A DNA stretch of 46,074 nucleotides. Source: Flavobacterium solisilvae (GTDB lineage Bacteria > Bacteroidota > Bacteroidia > Flavobacteriales > Flavobacteriaceae). Below are positions 42,742-46,074 of this stretch, in pieces (the stretch's first letter is position 1; every line of letters begins with the position of its first letter). The stretch covers positions 1 to 46,074 of the forward strand of contig NZ_JAAMPT010000195.1 in the NCBI RefSeq assembly GCF_012911605.1, written 5' to 3'. The position numbers were made by a program, and so were the translations under genes. Below the pieces are notes generated by a model, which was not told where the DNA came from, made no database searches, and saw only the letters and a program-made list of their open reading frames with translations.

Positions 42742-43302
42742 CTATTTACCTTTTTTCTTCGGAGCAATGAACATAATCATTCTCTTTCCTTCAAGAACTG
42801 GCATAGCTTCAACTTTACCAAATTCTTCTAAATCCTGTGCCAAACGCAACAATAAGATTTGTCCTTGCTCTTTATAGATGATAGAACGCCCTTTAAAAAA
42901 TACAAACGCTTTTAATTTAGAACCTTCTTTTAGGAACTTTTCAGCATTTTTTCTTTTAAATTCATAATCGTGCTCATCTGTTTGAGGCCCAAAACGAATC
43001 TCTTTAACAGTGATTTGAGTAGATTTAGCCTTTAACTCTTTATCACGTTTCTTTTGTTGATAAATGAATTTTCCATAATCCATCAATTTACAAACTGGCG
43101 GATCAGCGTTTGGAGAGATTTCTACTAAATCTACTTCCAATTCAGTTGCTAAACGCAAAGCTTCAGTGAATTTGAAAACTCCTGGTTCAATGTTTTCACC
43201 TACTAAACGTACTTCAGAAACACCACGAATCAACTCGTTAATTCTATGTGCTGCTGTTTTTTCTACTCGAGGTTGATAACCTCTGTTGTTTCTAATTGCT
43301 AT
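42742..43302 (-). CDS. infC: Translation initiation factor IF-3
   Basis: IF-3 prevents 50S joining and checks the start codon. The reading frame encodes about 186 residues. The N-terminal domain ([19 protein letters not shown]) continues into [12 protein letters not shown] and the C-terminal domain with FEFKRKNA-like [13 protein letters not shown]. No ATG, GTG or TTG lies between the in-frame stop at 43317 and the conserved N-terminus, so the start must be ATA at 43302 or ATT at 43296; AUU is the E. coli infC start. The TTG at 43233 would remove the conserved N-terminus. It is 16 bp behind thrS. Confidence 0.93.
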   Translation of the reverse strand: MAIRNNRGYQPRVEKTAAHRINELIRGVSEVRLVGENIEPGVFKFTEALRLATELEVDLVEISPNADPPVCKLMDYGKFIYQQKKRDKELKAKSTQITVKEIRFGPQTDEHDYEFKRKNAEKFLKEGSKLKAFVFFKGRSIIYKEQGQILLLRLAQDLEEFGKVEAMPVLEGKRMIMFIAPKKKGK

Positions 43303-43318
43303 GGCTATATTATTTTAG

Positions 43319-45265
43319 TTAAACTTCAAATGTTTTTAATGTTTTGGCAATTTCTTCGTTAACAATTTTAGCAAATTCTTCAATTGTTACTGTAATATTG
43401 CCTTTTCCTTCTTGTCCATGACGACGAACAGAAATGGTTCCGTTATTTGCTTCTTCCTCGCCAACAATCAGCATAAACGGCATTTTTTGAACTTCCGCAT
43501 CTCTGATTTTTTTACCAATCGTCTCGTTGCGGTTGTCAATTAGGGCGCGAATTTCGTGATTTTCTAGCAATTCTAAAACTTTTTTAGCATAATTTTCATA
43601 TTTCTCACTCAAAGACAAGATAATAGCTTGCTCTGGCATCAACCAAAGTGGGAAATTTCCAGATGTATGCTCCAGTAAAATAGCTATAAAGCGTTCCATT
43701 GAACCAAATGGTGCACGGTGAATCATAATTGGACGATGTAATTTGTCATCGGCACCTTTATAAGTTAATTCAAAACGTTCTGGTAAATTATAATCCACCT
43801 GAATTGTTCCCAATTGCCAGCTTCTGCCCAAAGCATCTTTTACCATAAAATCCAATTTTGGACCATAAAAAGCAGCTTCGCCACTTTCGATAACATAGTT
43901 TAATCCTTTGTCACGAGCTGCGCTAATAATTGCATTTTCTGCTTTTTCCCAGTTTTCAACGTTACCTATATATTTATCTGGATTGTCTAAATCACGAACT
44001 GAAACTTGCGCTGTGAAATTTTCAAATCCTAATGAACCGAATACATATAATACAAGGTCAATTACTTTTTTGAACTCACTGTCCAATTGGTCTGGTGTAC
44101 AAAAAATGTGAGCATCGTCCTGAGTAAATCCACGAACGCGTGTCAATCCATGTAATTCTCCCGATTGTTCGTATCTGTAAACCGTTCCAAATTCAGCATA
44201 TCGCTTTGGTAAATCTTTGTAAGACCAAGGTTTTGTGTTGTAGATTTCGCAGTGATGCGGACAATTCATTGGTTTTAATAAAAACTCTTCACCTTCTGCA
44301 GGAGTGTGAATTGGTTGAAAACTGTCGGCGCCATATTTAGCATAATGTCCAGAAGTTACATAAAGTTCTTTCTGACCAATATGTGGTGTAACAACTTGTT
44401 CGTAACCTGCTTTTTTTTGAGCTTTTTTCAAAAATTGCTCTAATCTATCTCTTAAAGCGGCACCTTTTGGTAGCCATAATGGCAAACCTTGTCCAACTTT
44501 TTGAGAAAACGCAAACAATTCAAGTTCTTTTCCTAGTTTTCTATGGTCGCGACGTTTAGCTTCCTCAAGTAATTCTAAATATTCAGTCAAGTCTTTTTGC
44601 TTTGGAAACGAAATTCCATAAACACGAGTTAACTGTTTGTTTTTCTCATCACCGCGCCAATAAGCACCAGCAACACTCATGATTTTCATAGCTTTTATAA
44701 TTCCTGTATTCGGAATATGGCCACCACGACACAAGTCAAAAAAGTTGGCATGATCACAAAAAGTAATCGTACCGTCTTCAAGATTAGAAATCAATTCAGT
44801 TTTATATTCGTTATCCTTATATATAGCCAAGGCTTCCGCTTTAGAAACCGGACGCATTTTAAACTCGTGCTTCTCTCTAGAAATTTCTAAAACTCGGTCT
44901 TCAATTTTCTTAAAATCAGCATCCGTAATTTTGTTATCGCCAAAATCTACATCATAATAAAACCCGTTATCAATCGCTGGACCAAGCGTTAATTTAATTC
45001 CGGGAAATTGTTCTTCCAAAACTTGCGCCATCACGTGAGAAGTAGAATGCCAAAAAGCTTTTTTTCCTTCTTTGTCATTCCATGTATATAATATAAGAGA
45101 ACCGTCGGTCGTCAATTCTGTTTCCGTTTCAACTGTTATACCATTAAAAGCTGCCGAAATTACATTTCGAGCTAATCCTTCACTGATGCTTTTTGCAACA
45201 TCCATTGGAGTTGTGCCTTTCGCAAACTCCTTAATCGAACCGTCAGGTAGAGTAATCTTTATCAT
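43319..45265 (-). CDS. thrS: Threonyl-tRNA synthetase
   Basis: ThrRS is a class II synthetase that charges tRNA-Thr. The 648-residue protein has the TGS domain (residues about 1-60), an editing domain with H-S-T-S-H-V-M-A and [14 protein letters not shown], and the catalytic core. Core signatures include K-P-M-N-C-P-H-H (motif area), [12 protein letters not shown] and [10 protein letters not shown]. The C-terminal anticodon domain starts near 550. It is the first gene of the operon with infC, rpmI and rplT. Confidence 0.98.
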   Translation of the reverse strand: MIKITLPDGSIKEFAKGTTPMDVAKSISEGLARNVISAAFNGITVETETELTTDGSLILYTWNDKEGKKAFWHSTSHVMAQVLEEQFPGIKLTLGPAIDNGFYYDVDFGDNKITDADFKKIEDRVLEISREKHEFKMRPVSKAEALAIYKDNEYKTELISNLEDGTITFCDHANFFDLCRGGHIPNTGIIKAMKIMSVAGAYWRGDEKNKQLTRVYGISFPKQKDLTEYLELLEEAKRRDHRKLGKELELFAFSQKVGQGLPLWLPKGAALRDRLEQFLKKAQKKAGYEQVVTPHIGQKELYVTSGHYAKYGADSFQPIHTPAEGEEFLLKPMNCPHHCEIYNTKPWSYKDLPKRYAEFGTVYRYEQSGELHGLTRVRGFTQDDAHIFCTPDQLDSEFKKVIDLVLYVFGSLGFENFTAQVSVRDLDNPDKYIGNVENWEKAENAIISAARDKGLNYVIESGEAAFYGPKLDFMVKDALGRSWQLGTIQVDYNLPERFELTYKGADDKLHRPIMIHRAPFGSMERFIAILLEHTSGNFPLWLMPEQAIILSLSEKYENYAKKVLELLENHEIRALIDNRNETIGKKIRDAEVQKMPFMLIVGEEEANNGTISVRRHGQEGKGNITVTIEEFAKIVNEEIAKTLKTFEV

Positions 45266-45479
45266 TATTTATAAATTTTCAAGTCCAATTCCGAAAATTC
45301 AGAATGGGATGCAAATATATACGATTACAAAAACACATACAATATAAGTATAAATATAATTTACATTAAGTATATACATAATTGTAATAATGTAGATGTA
45401 ATAATGTATTAATATGAATATGAATATATAGGTTATTAATGTGAAATTTAGGAGCGATTCTTTGTTTATTATTTGGGAG
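45266..45479. other. AT-rich intergenic region upstream of thrS
   Basis: No gene is seen. The stretch is rich in TATA-like steps and holds the divergent promoter of thrS. A repeat element and the rRNA promoters follow to the right. Confidence 0.6.
45312..45343 (-). promoter_or_regulatory. Promoter of the thrS operon
   Basis: On the minus strand ATTG (45343-45340), 20 bp, TATATTTG (45319-45312). The leader is about 40 nt. Confidence 0.5.
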
Positions 45480-45600
45480 TCATATTCCCGCTGTTCGGTA
45501 CAATCTTTTTGTTTTTTTGTGATGTTTTGTGATAAAGAGGGATAATTAAGGATAAAAAAACAAAAAGAATTTACGTTTCCATCGGGGCTAATGGGTAAAC
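45480..45600. repeat. Dispersed palindromic element, long copy
   Basis: It shares the ends of the element at 42659-42724 (ATTCCCGCT, TACAATCT, CGTTTCCATCGGGGCTAA, GTAAAC). Its middle is a 14-bp inverted repeat CTTTTTGTTTTTTT with its complement at 45557-45570. Confidence 0.65.
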
Positions 45601-45685
45601 TATTTGTTAATTTGTAAAAATTTCGGCTTGCATGATATGTAAAATCAATGAGTTAAGAAAAAAGTAAAAAAAAGGGATAAAAAGA

Positions 45686-45718
45686 TTTGGATTAGGAGAA
45701 AAAAGATTTCTATATTTG
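45686..45718 (+). promoter_or_regulatory. rRNA promoter P1
   Basis: TTTG (45686-45689), 21 bp, TATATTTG (45711-45718), about 265 bp before the 16S gene. Confidence 0.7.
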
Positions 45719-45797
45719 CACCCCGCAAGAGAGGAAGTTCATTGAATAATTGAGAAACAAGTTTTAAAAAAATAAATCAAAAATATTTTCAAAAAAG

Positions 45798-45828
45798 CTT
45801 GTCAGTTAAAAAAGAAGTATTACTTTTG
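45798..45828 (+). promoter_or_regulatory. rRNA promoter P2
   Basis: CTTG (45798-45801), 19 bp, TACTTTTG (45821-45828), about 155 bp before the 16S gene. Both promoters are followed by GCACCCCGC or GCACCCGC. Confidence 0.7.
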
Positions 45829-45839
45829 CACCCGCTAAC

Positions 45840-45983
45840 CGAAAGAGAGGCGAAAAGAAAGAATAAAACGTTCATAGACATATTGGATTGACAGCCGTCT
45901 CGTTTTAATAACGAGACAAAATAAGAGAGTAAGAGAATCGATAAAAATCGAAGCTAGACTTTGTCTAAAAATACAAAAAATAT
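45840..45983 (+). other. rRNA leader
   Basis: The leader contains an 8-bp stem GTCTCGTT / AACGAGAC (45897-45917), probably involved in pre-rRNA folding or processing. Confidence 0.5.
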
Positions 45984-46074
45984 ACGATGAAGAGTTTGAT
46001 CCTGGCTCAGGATGAACGCTAGCGGCAGGCCTAACACATGCAAGTCGAGGGGTAGAGGAAGCTTGCTTCCTTGA
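45984..46074 (+). rRNA. rrs: 16S ribosomal RNA, 5' part (cut by window end)
   Basis: The universal 5' sequence AGAGTTTGATCCTGGCTCAG begins at 45991 and is followed by GATGAACGCTAGCGGCAGGC. The mature end is estimated a few bases upstream. The gene continues beyond the window. Confidence 0.97.

Overview
The window looks like a chromosomal segment of a Flavobacterium-like member of the Bacteroidota. The DNA is AT-rich. Promoters fit the Bacteroidota form TTTG, about 19 bp, TAnnTTTG, and Shine-Dalgarno sequences are essentially absent. Clade-typical genes include the gliding lipoprotein GldI, a type IX secretion (T9SS) sorting domain, DUF1599, OstA-like and DUF5117-type metalloprotease genes. 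These calls come from reading the sequence; no database search was possible.

Region by region: 1-584 is non-coding and repeat-rich. 585-8952 holds a lipoprotein esterase, a small heat-shock protein, clpS, prmA and a typical Bacteroidota redox operon (DUF1599, DoxX/MauE-like protein, TlpA-like thioredoxin, tpiA) divergent from folP. 8990-17842 is almost all minus strand: rlmH, a type II restriction-modification pair, aroE, a TonB-C domain protein, a TPR protein, a class III aminotransferase and an OstA-like protein. 17985-23478 carries a secreted alpha-amylase, a T9SS-exported endonuclease I, a DUF4369/TlpA lipoprotein and tRNA-Tyr. 23532-30266 is minus strand: hemN, a four-gene unit nrnA-gldI-two PPIases, crcB and rluF. 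30411-32684 is plus strand: cyanophycinase, isoaspartyl peptidase and a lipoprotein. 32685-41783 is minus strand: a B1 metallo-beta-lactamase, a GNAT enzyme, an orphan accessory gene, a zinc metalloprotease, an AbiF-like HEPN protein and an M16 protease. 41942-45265 is thrS-infC-rpmI-rplT. The window ends in the first about 90 bases of a 16S rRNA gene behind two tandem promoters.

The strongest candidate for an unusual system is 37926-38755. An Abi_2/AbiF-like protein with an R-N-x3-H HEPN RNase motif sits next to a divergent, roughly 92-nt structured RNA. The RNA has a consensus promoter, two or three hairpins and a strong intrinsic terminator. The layout matches AbiF toxin with RNA antitoxin modules, which have been proposed as relatives of Cas13. 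About 3.7 kb away another accessory gene (34122-34967) starts behind a nearly identical promoter/leader segment, which suggests a shared way of acquiring or expressing single accessory genes.

Other points worth noting are a non-AUG start for infC, a palindrome near -41 of hemN, a dispersed palindromic element present twice, and a repeat that supplies the C-terminal tail of RluF.
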